Shown here one piece after another: positions 16,274-24,636 of a DNA stretch of 64,000 nucleotides; position 1 is the first letter of the stretch, and every line of letters begins with the position of its first letter. Origin of the DNA: JBMYZL01 sp049610385 (lineage in GTDB: Bacteria; Bacteroidota; Bacteroidia; Flavobacteriales_D; Sanyastnellaceae); NCBI GenBank assembly GCA_049610385.1, contig JBMYZL010000014.1, forward strand, positions 18,329 through 82,328, read 5' to 3'. The position numbers were made by a program, and so were the translations under genes. The notes below the pieces were generated by a model that did not search any database, had not been told where the DNA came from, and was given only the letters and a program-made list of their open reading frames with translations.

Positions 16274-18157
16274 ATGTCCCTATTTGCTCGCTCTTTTCAC
16301 GCTCTGAGACAACGGTTCGCACCTCGTTGGTTGGTCCTGGTGTTGGACCTTGGACTTGTGACCTGCGCACTTTTGGCAGCGACATTGTTGCGGTTTGATT
16401 TTCGCGTGCCTCACCATGAATGGATGGTGATTCTCGATTTTTTTCCTGTTTTCTTGGGTCTTCGGTTCTTCACATTTCGAGTGATGAGAACCCATGCCGG
16501 TATCATCCGTCATACTGGCTCTGCTGATGCACTGAGGGTCTTCTGGTCCGTTACCTTGGGATCAGTTGCTTTTGCTGCGCTCAACTTCTTCACCATCCAA
16601 CTGGGATGGACCTCGACATATTGGGCGCCGTTCTCGGTATTGGCCATTGAATGGCTGGGATCAGTGGTCTGTTTGATTGCGATGCGACTCATGGTCAAGT
16701 GGATTTACATGTCGAGTAAGAAGTTCAATGGTGAAATGATTCAAGTCGCCATTTATGGGGCCGGAGAAGCTGGCATGATGGCCAAACGGGCATTGGATCG
16801 GGATCTCTCAACAGCGAGAATGCGGCCCACTGCGTATATCGATGACGATCCTGGGAAGGTTGGAAAAAAACTCGAAGGCATTGACATCTTGAGTTCGCAA
16901 GAAGCGGAAAGACTCTTTCAATCAGGACGTGTAAGTCGTTTGATTTTGGCCATCCGGAATTTGCCTTTGGAACGCCGTCGTGAAATGGTCGATATGGCCT
17001 TGGCTCACGGCATTCGTACGATGAACGTCCCCCCCATTGAGCAATGGATTGGCGGAGAGTTGTCTGCAGGACAGCTTCGTGAACTCAACATCGAAGATTT
17101 GCTTGGACGACCTTCCATTCGATTAGATGAGAACCGCCTCATGAAATTTGTCGCCGGCCGCAGAGTAGCGGTGACAGGAGCGGCGGGTTCCATTGGAAGA
17201 GAATGTGTCCGCCAACTGATGATGCACAAACCGGAATCTATTCTGGCCATTGATCAGGCAGAAACACCCATGCATGATTTGATGCTCGAAATGCAATCGT
17301 TGGGGGTTCTGGACAGAATCGAACTGCAAATTGGGGACATTCGCGACGGACATCAGGTGGACGAGACATTTGCCTTGTTTCGGCCCCATGTGGTCATTCA
17401 TGCGGCCGCCTACAAACATGTCCCCATGATGGAGCGTCAGCCTTGGCAAGCTTTTGAAACCAATGTAGTGGGAACTTTGAATGTTTTGGAATCCACCATT
17501 GCCTGTGAAGCTTCTGCCTTCATTCAAGTATCAACAGACAAAGCGGTCAATCCCAGCAGTGTAATGGGCGCGACGAAACGACTGGCAGAACTCCTCGTGA
17601 TGGCTCACCAAGGGAAAGGAAGTACCCGGCTGATGACCACCCGTTTTGGAAATGTCTTGGGCAGCAATGGGAGCGTCATCCCGTTGTTTCGTTCACAAAT
17701 CGCCGCGGGGGGACCTGTCACAGTTACGGATTCTGAAATGACCCGATATTTCATGACCATCCCTGAGGCTGTTTCCCTCATTTTGGAGGCGGGGGCGATG
17801 GGAGAAGGTGGCGAAGTCTTTTTGTTCGACATGGGCGAAGCTGTGCGCATATTGGATTTGGCTGAGAAAATGATCTCCTTGTCCGGATTCCGTCCTGGCC
17901 AAGACATCGCCGTTGAGATCACGGGCATTCGTCCTGGCGAGAAATTGCATGAAGAACTGAGTTCTTCACATGAAAATCACTTGCCCACGCACCACAAAAA
18001 AATCATGCGTGTTGCGCACAAGGCAACGGTTCCTCACGACCTCATTCACCGAATCCGTGTTTGTGCTAAAGACCGCGCCAACCACGATGCTGCTGTGAAT
18101 TTACTCGCTGAAATCATCCCAGAGTACAAGACGAAGAACTTAACTTTGACATCATGA
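16274..18157 (+). CDS. Membrane-bound nucleoside-diphosphate-sugar dehydratase/epimerase (CapD/FlaA1/PglF family)
   Basis: 627 residues. Four membrane helices occupy about residues 15-140. A first Rossmann fold of the CoA-binding-like type (YGAGEAGMMAKRAL) lies near 160, and the catalytic SDR domain from about 295 (VAVTGAAGSIGRECVRQL). The active-site segment is VSTDKAVNPSSVMGATK near 420-437: the family Tyr of the YxxxK triad is Met, as in large UDP-GlcNAc 4,6-dehydratases such as PglF and WbpM. It should make a 4-keto-6-deoxy sugar nucleotide for O-antigen, capsule or T9SS-linked A-LPS. The stop overlaps the next start (ATGA). Confidence 0.92.
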   Translation: MSLFARSFHALRQRFAPRWLVLVLDLGLVTCALLAATLLRFDFRVPHHEWMVILDFFPVFLGLRFFTFRVMRTHAGIIRHTGSADALRVFWSVTLGSVAFAALNFFTIQLGWTSTYWAPFSVLAIEWLGSVVCLIAMRLMVKWIYMSSKKFNGEMIQVAIYGAGEAGMMAKRALDRDLSTARMRPTAYIDDDPGKVGKKLEGIDILSSQEAERLFQSGRVSRLILAIRNLPLERRREMVDMALAHGIRTMNVPPIEQWIGGELSAGQLRELNIEDLLGRPSIRLDENRLMKFVAGRRVAVTGAAGSIGRECVRQLMMHKPESILAIDQAETPMHDLMLEMQSLGVLDRIELQIGDIRDGHQVDETFALFRPHVVIHAAAYKHVPMMERQPWQAFETNVVGTLNVLESTIACEASAFIQVSTDKAVNPSSVMGATKRLAELLVMAHQGKGSTRLMTTRFGNVLGSNGSVIPLFRSQIAAGGPVTVTDSEMTRYFMTIPEAVSLILEAGAMGEGGEVFLFDMGEAVRILDLAEKMISLSGFRPGQDIAVEITGIRPGEKLHEELSSSHENHLPTHHKKIMRVAHKATVPHDLIHRIRVCAKDRANHDAAVNLLAEIIPEYKTKNLTLTS

Positions 18158-18552
18158 TGGAGTCAGATTCTTTGAATGAAATTGAACGATTAGAAGAATC
18201 CATTGCACGGTATTTTGGGTCTTCACAACCCGATTTCCACTATGAAATCCTCGGTGGACTTACAACATTGATTCTGACCACGTCCAATCCTCGTCATCAA
18301 CAACGTTTTCTTTTTCACAAGACTGAAGGGGCTTCTAAAAAACAAGCCTTGGAAGAAATGCTGGATTACATCCGAGAACACCGAAGCAGCGAACCCACTT
18401 ACACAGTTCAGTGGCGAACATTCGGAGAAAGTGAGTTGCAAACTTCATATTTCTCAGCACCCAATATTTTGGGCGCCCTCGACAAATTCTTTTATGGAAG
18501 GGACCTGCACACCATTACGGTATTCTCGGTCACGTTGAATCCTTTATCTTGA
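18154..18552 (+). CDS. Conserved-looking hypothetical protein
   Basis: 132 residues, predicted soluble and cytoplasmic with no signal peptide. The N-terminal third is helical (NEIERLEESIARYFG), then come strands (FHYEILGGLTTLILTTSN) and a helix KKQALEEMLDYIREH; the C-terminal part contains NILGALDKFFYGRD followed by a final strand. I do not recognise the family. It overlaps the dehydratase by four bases and is followed six bases later by the YigZ gene, so it is part of that operon. Two ATG codons are adjacent (18154 and 18157); the first is used here. Confidence 0.75.
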   Translation: MMESDSLNEIERLEESIARYFGSSQPDFHYEILGGLTTLILTTSNPRHQQRFLFHKTEGASKKQALEEMLDYIREHRSSEPTYTVQWRTFGESELQTSYFSAPNILGALDKFFYGRDLHTITVFSVTLNPLS

Positions 18553-18558
18553 TTTCTG

Positions 18559-19182
18559 TTGGCCCAAACTGCCCCGCCTGAAGATGAATACACAACCGTG
18601 CTCAACCCATGTGAGGGGTTGTTCAAAGCAAAGGGTTCAAAACATTTTGGTTATGTTTTTCCTATACAAAATACGTCAGATGTAGAGATTCATCTGGCGG
18701 AGTTGAGAAAGATTCACCACACCGCCCGTCATCATGCATATGCCTGGCGTTTGGGAGCAAATGGGCAGACTTACAGAACGAATGATGATGGAGAACCGAG
18801 CAACTCCGCAGGACCGCCAATTTTGGGTGCCCTTCGGAGCCGAGGTCTCACAAATTGCCTTGGGGTGGTGGTCCGCTATTTCGGGGGGACCAAACTGGGT
18901 GTGGGTGGGTTGATTGAAGCCTATCGAGAAGCCACATTCGCAGCCTTGGACAATGGCAGAACTGTGGTCAGGCAAATCACCTGTGTCCTTCACATTTCAT
19001 TTCCTTACGAGAAAATGGGTGAGGTCATGTCCTTGATAAAAAAGTGGGATCTTTCTCCCATGGAAACCAATTTTGATTGGTCGTGTTCCTTGAAAATTGA
19101 AATTCGACTTCGTGACGCACAAAATTTCAAATCAGCATTGAATGGTGCATCCATTCAGGTCAAAGGCTTGGACACAAAATAA
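18559..19182 (+). CDS. YigZ/IMPACT-family (UPF0029) protein
   Basis: 207 residues starting at TTG 18559; no suitable ATG exists upstream of the conserved region. The UPF0029 N-terminal domain (about 15-125) has the signature block: KGSKHFGYVFPI, HHAYAWRLG, NDDGEPSNSAGPPIL and VVVRYFGGTKLGVGGLIEAYREA. A C-terminal ferredoxin-like domain (DUF1949 type, about 140-200) follows. The yeast/mammal homologues IMPACT/Yih1 regulate Gcn2; the bacterial role is unknown. The last 28 bases overlap the convergent methyltransferase gene. Confidence 0.9.
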   Translation: MAQTAPPEDEYTTVLNPCEGLFKAKGSKHFGYVFPIQNTSDVEIHLAELRKIHHTARHHAYAWRLGANGQTYRTNDDGEPSNSAGPPILGALRSRGLTNCLGVVVRYFGGTKLGVGGLIEAYREATFAALDNGRTVVRQITCVLHISFPYEKMGEVMSLIKKWDLSPMETNFDWSCSLKIEIRLRDAQNFKSALNGASIQVKGLDTK

Positions 19183-19934
19183 ACGAAGTGTTCTTCCCCG
19201 AGCGCGTATCGATCGGACAACACCTTTCCGACTTCTTCCGCCACATTGTGAACCACCAAGTCAAATCCAGCATGACGCAATCGACGCGGGTAATCTTCAT
19301 GTCCAAACAACCGAAGATGATCGCGTTGCCAATACAAACGTTCCCTTTCAGCTGGATCAGTGATACTCCGGTCCTCTTCTGTTTGTGGGTTTTTGTAATC
19401 AATGGGCACTTGGAAAATGCCCCACCCTCCGGGCTTCATCACCCGGTAGAATTCCCTCATTACCGCCTGGTCATCATCGACATGCTCCAACAAATGGTTT
19501 GCCATCACGACATCGAATGAGTTGTCATCAAATGGAATCTCATGAACATCAAAATGGTGATCTGCCCAAGGCGAATTCAAGTCTCCGGTCACGTAATCCA
19601 AGTTCTTCATTTGCCGAAACAACTTCAAATAGCAGTATTCAGGGGCCAAATGCAGCATGCGCAATGACGCATCAAAAAAATCGGTATGCTTCTTCAGATA
19701 CAACCAAACGGTTCGGTGACGCTCCAAACTCAATGAATGGGGAGCCAACGCATTAGGTCTTGGATTGACGCGGCCATAGGGCAGCATTTTTTTGTAAGTC
19801 TTGCCCGAAATGGGATCCTCGAAATGATCACCTGACCACAAAAAGGCAATCCGGAGAATCGTCCAATGGGTGAACTGTTGTAACACGTGTCGAGGGACAA
19901 AACGGGTCAATAAAGCAATCAATCGCTGCATCAT
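19155..19934 (-). CDS. Class I SAM-dependent methyltransferase
   Basis: 259 residues from ATG 19934 (an adjacent ATG at 19931 and a TTG further upstream are alternatives). The Rossmann methyltransferase core is methyltransf_11-like: MLHLAPEYCYLKLFRQ near residue 95 in the place of motif I, DYVTGDLNSPWADHHFD (motif II acidic region), FDDNSFDVVMANHLLEHVDDD (motif IV) and MREFYRVMKPGGWGIFQVP (motif V/VI). This subtype is common in Bacteroidota next to cell-envelope genes; the substrate cannot be told. It runs convergent to the YigZ gene, overlapping it by 28 bases. Confidence 0.88.
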   Translation of the reverse strand: MMQRLIALLTRFVPRHVLQQFTHWTILRIAFLWSGDHFEDPISGKTYKKMLPYGRVNPRPNALAPHSLSLERHRTVWLYLKKHTDFFDASLRMLHLAPEYCYLKLFRQMKNLDYVTGDLNSPWADHHFDVHEIPFDDNSFDVVMANHLLEHVDDDQAVMREFYRVMKPGGWGIFQVPIDYKNPQTEEDRSITDPAERERLYWQRDHLRLFGHEDYPRRLRHAGFDLVVHNVAEEVGKVLSDRYALGEEHFVYFVSKPLT

Positions 19935-19950
19935 CGGGCAAAGAAAAGTC

Positions 19951-19992
19951 AAAAAGAAACGGCGACCACTGCCTGAAAAGCCATGGTCGCCG
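19951..19992 (-). terminator. Intrinsic terminator for the FG-GAP secreted protein gene
   Basis: A 9-bp perfect stem (cggcgacca at 19960-19968 pairing with tggtcgccg at 19984-19992, 15-base loop) lies 28 bases past the stop of the leftward gene. Read on the minus strand it is followed by gtttctttttgac, a T-rich run. Position and form fit an intrinsic terminator. Confidence 0.75.
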
Positions 19993-20019
19993 ATTTATTA
20001 CGGATATAAATGTGGAAGG

Positions 20020-22806
20020 TTACTCCACCATGAATTGGGCCCGCATCGAGCCCGAAGAAAGGATGTACATGCCTGGTGCGAAATCCCGAATATCCATTTT
20101 CACACCGTTGACCATGGGTGTTGAAATGACATTCACATGCTTACCCGTCAAATCAGTGATCACAAAAGTGAAATCTTCCAAACTCTCTACGAACAAATAA
20201 TCCTGAGTGGGGTTGGGATAAACCCGAAGTTTCTTGTCAGAAATTTCGGGTATGCCCACGACAGTGGCCAGAACTTCCACACGGTCTGAAGCACAACTGA
20301 TGGCTGGCGTTTGGACATTCCAGTCATAAAAGAAGTAGTAATAATTGAACGCATTGTCACCCGAGGCGGTGCTCGACGTGATGGTGGCGAGTTCACCAAT
20401 GTCATATGGATAGCTGAGGTCTGTGCCAATTCCATCCCGCCACAATTGAGGATCATCAGTGAAACAACGCAATCCATAGCCCACTCCTTCTGGGACAAAG
20501 AAATCCACAATGACTTCGGAATCACCGTCTGGAACATCAACTGAGGCTGTTGCAATGGCATTGCCATTCTCATCAATCACCCCAAATTCACGGTTCGCTG
20601 AACCGTTTGCACGCACTTTGAAAGAATGAATGATCACGTCTTCATGCGCATCGAAACGCAACCAACGCACCGAATTGCCGTGGTACTGTCCCACATTGGG
20701 TTCCAACTCGCCGCCATTGGCACTATCAAAATTAGAAGTCAGAACATCTTCCACCCAGAAACTGGTATTTTCATTGATGACCGGGGACTCGAATGTGCTT
20801 CCTACATGCAGCGGATCACTATCATTTTCCTCGGCATACCAATGCAATGTTTCTGACTCTCCATTGAATACAGCTACATTCCCAGGTTCAATGGAAACGT
20901 CCAAAATCTCAGGGGTTTCGGGGACAGGATTGACTGAAACTGTAATCACCTCCGAAGACGTCAAATTGCCACAAACATCTTCAACAGAAAGATTGTATTC
21001 ACCTGAAGCGGTGACATTGATTGACTGGGTTTCTGCCCCAGTCGACCAAAAACAGTCTACGTCTGCTGGTCCCACAAGGTCAACACTTCCACCCTCGCAA
21101 AAAGACAAATCACCCAAAACTGTGATTTCCGGAATTTCTGGTTCTTGAACGGTAATCGAATAAATCTCAGTCACAGCAACACATCCATTCTCATCATAAA
21201 CCACTGCAGAATAATTGCCCGATTCAGACACTTCAATGGCATTCCCTGCCTCCCCATTGGACCATTCAATGGAATCGAAGGTGCCCAAGATTTCCACTGT
21301 GGCCGATTCTCCCGGACACAGGAGAAGTGCGCTGGCTTGCGATGATACCGTCGTCATACAAGGCGCTTCCAAAACGCTGTGATACGTATCAATTGCGGGG
21401 TTGTCCATGATGGTTTCTTCTCCACTCGGCCATTTGATGGTTGCATTGTCAATGCCCGTGGCTGACCCCAAGCCAAAGTGGCAGACAAAGGTGTTCGTGA
21501 TGCCATAACTCTCCCCGCTTCGAACTTCACGGATTTGCGTGCCAAAGTCGCCTGCAATGATGACCTTGGCCCCCACGGCATCGAGGTTAGACGAAATCCC
21601 TTGCAAGTCAAAAACCACCCAATGATTGTCATTCCCTTCATTGACCCACAAAATGTCGTCGTTTCCATTGTCGGGTGAGTTGTATCCATTGCCGTACGAT
21701 GCGTACAAATCCAATGAACCATCGCGGTTGACATCACCAATGGCAAAACTGTGCATCGTATCGCCATAAGGAAAGGCATCTATTTGCGTGAAGGTCCCAT
21801 CGCCATTGTTTCTCATGTATCGATGTAACCCACCAGACATGACGACGTCGACGAACCCGTCGTTGTCAAAATCCGCCAGCTTCGCCTGCAAGACAAATCC
21901 ACTGACATCCAGACCACTTCCAGCCGTGATGTCCGAGAAATGTCCAGTGCCGTCATTTTCCAGCAAGGTCATCGTGGTGCTGTGATTGGTGATGAAACAA
22001 TCAAAATCACCATCGTTGTCCACATCCGCAAAATCAGCTGTCCAACTCTGCTCATTCAATACAAGCCCACGCGCTTCAGCATCCTCAGTATAATTCCCGT
22101 TCCCGTCATTGACCCAGAGCTGATTCACCCGACGCGGATCAAATGGGTCATTGACAAATTGACGGCACTTTGCAATCATCAAATCCGTATCGCCATCGTT
22201 GTCAAAATCTGACCAAACCGTGCCATAATTCCCACTGTGATCATTGCCGGGATAATCCTGCAGTTCATAGTTGGTCAGGTCAAAAAACTCGGGATGGTAA
22301 TCCAAAGCTTCTCCATTGCCTTTCCACATGCGGGACAGGGCATCATCGTGACACCCAAATGCGTCCAACTGTCCATCGTTGTCGATGTCCGCGAAATTGC
22401 AGGCTTGCATAAACATCGAACCATTGGACAAGTCAAAGGAAGTGTATTCCCCGACAGCATTGATGTTTTTAATGTGGACACCATCGTAGGAGCCCCCACT
22501 GAAGACATCTTTGTGCCCGTCATTGTCGTAGTCCGCAATGCACATACCCCATTGGTTGTTGCCGCTAACATTCCCATAATCCACTTCCTCAAAAATACCG
22601 GGGGCGATTTGATATAAAACCTTCACAGTTTTGGAGGCATCGAGGGCAACCACGTCATCAAATCCATCCCCATCCATGTCCACAAAGCCGACACAGTTAC
22701 CTGAATGGTAGTCGCCCGGAAGGGCAGAATTTCCATTTGTAAAAGTTTGCCCCTGGGCAAAAATTGCTCCAACGACAAAGGCTGAAGCAAAAAAATAATT
22801 CTTCAT
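20020..22806 (-). CDS. Large secreted FG-GAP/VCBS and ASPIC/UnbV protein with Ig-like modules and T9SS sorting domain
   Basis: 928 residues with a signal peptide (MKNYFFASAFVVGAIFAQGQ). Residues 25-420 are FG-GAP/VCBS repeats with repeated Ca-loop-like motifs D-x-D-x-DG (DMDGDGFDDVV, DYDNDGHKDVF, DIDNDGQLDAFG, DFDNDGFVDVV), forming a seven-bladed propeller as in CRTAC1 proteins. An ASPIC/UnbV domain follows at about 425-485 (GAKVIIAGDFGTQIREVRSGESYG...TIKWPSGEE). Residues 495-650 hold Cys-containing Ig-like modules (LCPGESATVEI, NGCVAVTEIYSITV), then a jelly-roll-like part, and 850-928 a T9SS type A sorting domain (LRVYPNPTQDYLFVE). Probably a surface adhesin or Ca-dependent binding protein; the ligand is unknown. 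Confidence 0.9.
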   Translation of the reverse strand: MKNYFFASAFVVGAIFAQGQTFTNGNSALPGDYHSGNCVGFVDMDGDGFDDVVALDASKTVKVLYQIAPGIFEEVDYGNVSGNNQWGMCIADYDNDGHKDVFSGGSYDGVHIKNINAVGEYTSFDLSNGSMFMQACNFADIDNDGQLDAFGCHDDALSRMWKGNGEALDYHPEFFDLTNYELQDYPGNDHSGNYGTVWSDFDNDGDTDLMIAKCRQFVNDPFDPRRVNQLWVNDGNGNYTEDAEARGLVLNEQSWTADFADVDNDGDFDCFITNHSTTMTLLENDGTGHFSDITAGSGLDVSGFVLQAKLADFDNDGFVDVVMSGGLHRYMRNNGDGTFTQIDAFPYGDTMHSFAIGDVNRDGSLDLYASYGNGYNSPDNGNDDILWVNEGNDNHWVVFDLQGISSNLDAVGAKVIIAGDFGTQIREVRSGESYGITNTFVCHFGLGSATGIDNATIKWPSGEETIMDNPAIDTYHSVLEAPCMTTVSSQASALLLCPGESATVEILGTFDSIEWSNGEAGNAIEVSESGNYSAVVYDENGCVAVTEIYSITVQEPEIPEITVLGDLSFCEGGSVDLVGPADVDCFWSTGAETQSINVTASGEYNLSVEDVCGNLTSSEVITVSVNPVPETPEILDVSIEPGNVAVFNGESETLHWYAEENDSDPLHVGSTFESPVINENTSFWVEDVLTSNFDSANGGELEPNVGQYHGNSVRWLRFDAHEDVIIHSFKVRANGSANREFGVIDENGNAIATASVDVPDGDSEVIVDFFVPEGVGYGLRCFTDDPQLWRDGIGTDLSYPYDIGELATITSSTASGDNAFNYYYFFYDWNVQTPAISCASDRVEVLATVVGIPEISDKKLRVYPNPTQDYLFVESLEDFTFVITDLTGKHVNVISTPMVNGVKMDIRDFAPGMYILSSGSMRAQFMVE

Positions 22807-22829
22807 GTTGTTTCAATTCTGAGGTGCGG

Positions 22830-23255
22830 TCAATTTACGGCCGATTTCGAAGAAATTTCAAATTTTCCGTCTGCAAAACAAATCGGAGGGAATGAAGACT
22901 CGAATTCAGCATGTTCCCCTGTGGAATCGGCCAGAAAATTGACATTTCTGGGACATCCGATCTGCCGCTTTCCACACCCCGCTCTGGTCACTCTTTGGAG
23001 GCATTCACCACATTTGGCACAAGCATGCACATGGATAACCTCTTGACAAGCCACAGAACAAGCACCGCAACGAAATAAAGAAACTTCGTCAGTCTCAATC
23101 CGAAATCGAGACTTCCGTTTCTGTATCCAACCCATGTAAAGGTGCCAGTGGACACCAAAATCGACTGCACCATGCCAGACGAAACCCACACCCAGTGTCC
23201 TGATGTACAAACTCGGAACCGAAAATGCATTTGGTTCTAAAAATGGCAAGCTCAC
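22830..23255 (-). CDS. Possible small Cys-rich protein, unrecognised (orphan reading frame)
   Basis: This 141-codon frame (GTG at 23255; ATG alternative at 23135 giving 101 residues) is the only long open frame in the otherwise empty 496 bases between 22806 and 23303. The central part carries clustered cysteines resembling a zinc-ribbon or knuckle: CGACSVAC, HACAKCGEC, then single Cys at two 5-9 residue steps. No family is recognised, there is no signal peptide, and codon usage cannot be judged well. It could be a real metal-binding protein or a chance frame in spacer DNA. Nothing else (no RNA gene, no terminator) was seen in this gap apart from a possible promoter box at 23271. Confidence 0.33.
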   Translation of the reverse strand: MSLPFLEPNAFSVPSLYIRTLGVGFVWHGAVDFGVHWHLYMGWIQKRKSRFRIETDEVSLFRCGACSVACQEVIHVHACAKCGECLQRVTRAGCGKRQIGCPRNVNFLADSTGEHAEFESSFPPICFADGKFEISSKSAVN

Positions 23256-23270
23256 CTCAGGACCAATCTC

Positions 23271-23278
23271 TAAATTCG
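23271..23278 (+). promoter_or_regulatory. Promoter -7 box candidate for mtaB
   Basis: taaattcg matches the TAnnTT(T/C)G form seen before other genes here and lies 24 bases before ATG 23303. No TTG occurs at the expected upstream distance, so support is partial. If it is the true -7 box, it rules out the longer mtaB start at 23225. Confidence 0.3.
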
Positions 23279-23302
23279 CAACGCAACAATGTACGTCGCT
23301 TC

Positions 23303-24625
23303 ATGAGATCGAATGGGACAGCTGCATTCCATACACTGGGATGCAAGCTTAATTTTTCAGAGACATCTACACTGGCCAAACAACTCATGGAGGCGGGATA
23401 CGCAAGGGTTCAATTGGATGAATCTCCAGATGTGGTGGTGATCAACACATGCAGCGTGACCGATCATGCAGATTCCAAATGCCGAAATGCCGTTCGAAGA
23501 GCCTTGGCCTCGAATCCAAATGCCTTTGTAGCGGTTGTGGGCTGTTATGCGCAATTGAAGCCCCAAGAAATCGCATCAATTCCAGGGGTCCAGGTGGTTT
23601 TGGGGGCAGGAGAAAAATTCAATTTGGTTCAGCACATCCGTGCACATCAAAAGGAAATTGAACCGACTATTCATGTGGGGGAAATCAAAGAAGTGCGAGA
23701 CTTTGTGCCCGGTTTTTCTTCGGGAGACCGCACACGGACTTTCCTGAAAGTCCAAGATGGTTGCGATTATTTCTGTGCGTTTTGCACCATCCCTTTGGCT
23801 CGTGGCCGCTCACGGAGTGCAACCATTGAAGCCACTCTGAAACAAGCCCAACACGCCATCGAGAAAGGGGCCCGCGAAATCGTTTTGACCGGCGTGAACA
23901 TTGGAGATTTTGGCAAGGCCCATGGGGAGAAGCTGATCGATCTTTGCAAAGCCTTGGATCACCTTGAAGGTGTGGACCGATTCAGAATCAGCAGCATTGA
24001 ACCCAATTTGTTAGATGATGATTTGATTGATTTTGTAGCTTCTAGCCGTCGATTCATGCCACATTTTCACATTCCCCTGCAAAGTGGATCCGACAAAATC
24101 TTGGCTGCCATGAGGCGACGTTACCGGGTAGAACGTTATGCTTCGCGGATTGACCACATCAGAAATCGCCTTCCCTCGGCAAGCATCGGTGTGGATGTCA
24201 TTACTGGGTTCCCGGGAGAAGATGATGAAGCCTTTGAAGAAACCCTTCAACGCCTAGTTGAATGGCCCGTGAGCTACTTTCATGTATTCACCTACAGCGA
24301 ACGCGCGAACACAACTGCGCTGCGCATTGGAGATGTTGTCCCCGTTCAGGAGCGTCAACAACGCACACAAAAGTTGCGCGCTTTGAGCCTGAAAAAGCAG
24401 CGCGCACATTACGAGCAATTCATCAAGGCAGACCGACAGGTACTTCTTGAAAATGCCACGGACGAAGGCATGCGGTTTGGTTTCACCCCAGAATACGTCC
24501 GAGTAGCTGTTCCCGCGGGACAAGTGGAAGCAAATGACATGGTTTCTGTGCACCTTGAAAACATCCATGCATCGGGACACATGACCGGAAAATTGTCCCA
24601 GATTCAATCCAGAACGTCAGCCTGA
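23303..24625 (+). CDS. mtaB: tRNA (N6-L-threonylcarbamoyladenosine(37)-C2)-methylthiotransferase MtaB
   Basis: 440 residues from ATG 23303, chosen because it places AAFHTLGCKLNFSETS, the family N-terminus, a few residues from the start. UPF0004 domain 1-130 with the first cluster cysteines (LGCKLN, INTCSVT, GCYAQ); radical SAM core with C154-x3-C158-x2-C161 (GCDYFCAFCTIPLARG); C-terminal TRAM-like region (about 375-435). The enzyme adds a methylthio group to t6A37 of tRNAs decoding ANN codons, using two 4Fe-4S clusters. Lgt follows 11 bases later. Confidence 0.95.
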   Translation: MRSNGTAAFHTLGCKLNFSETSTLAKQLMEAGYARVQLDESPDVVVINTCSVTDHADSKCRNAVRRALASNPNAFVAVVGCYAQLKPQEIASIPGVQVVLGAGEKFNLVQHIRAHQKEIEPTIHVGEIKEVRDFVPGFSSGDRTRTFLKVQDGCDYFCAFCTIPLARGRSRSATIEATLKQAQHAIEKGAREIVLTGVNIGDFGKAHGEKLIDLCKALDHLEGVDRFRISSIEPNLLDDDLIDFVASSRRFMPHFHIPLQSGSDKILAAMRRRYRVERYASRIDHIRNRLPSASIGVDVITGFPGEDDEAFEETLQRLVEWPVSYFHVFTYSERANTTALRIGDVVPVQERQQRTQKLRALSLKKQRAHYEQFIKADRQVLLENATDEGMRFGFTPEYVRVAVPAGQVEANDMVSVHLENIHASGHMTGKLSQIQSRTSA

Positions 24626-24636
24626 ATCTCAAAATC

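Noticed and set aside
19880..19895. cacgtg cores (also at 2804, 3652, 8693, 26683, 56872) as parS candidates
   Set aside because: None has the flanking symmetric arms of the consensus parS (TGTTTCACGTGAAACA); all lie inside genes and match by the six-base core only.
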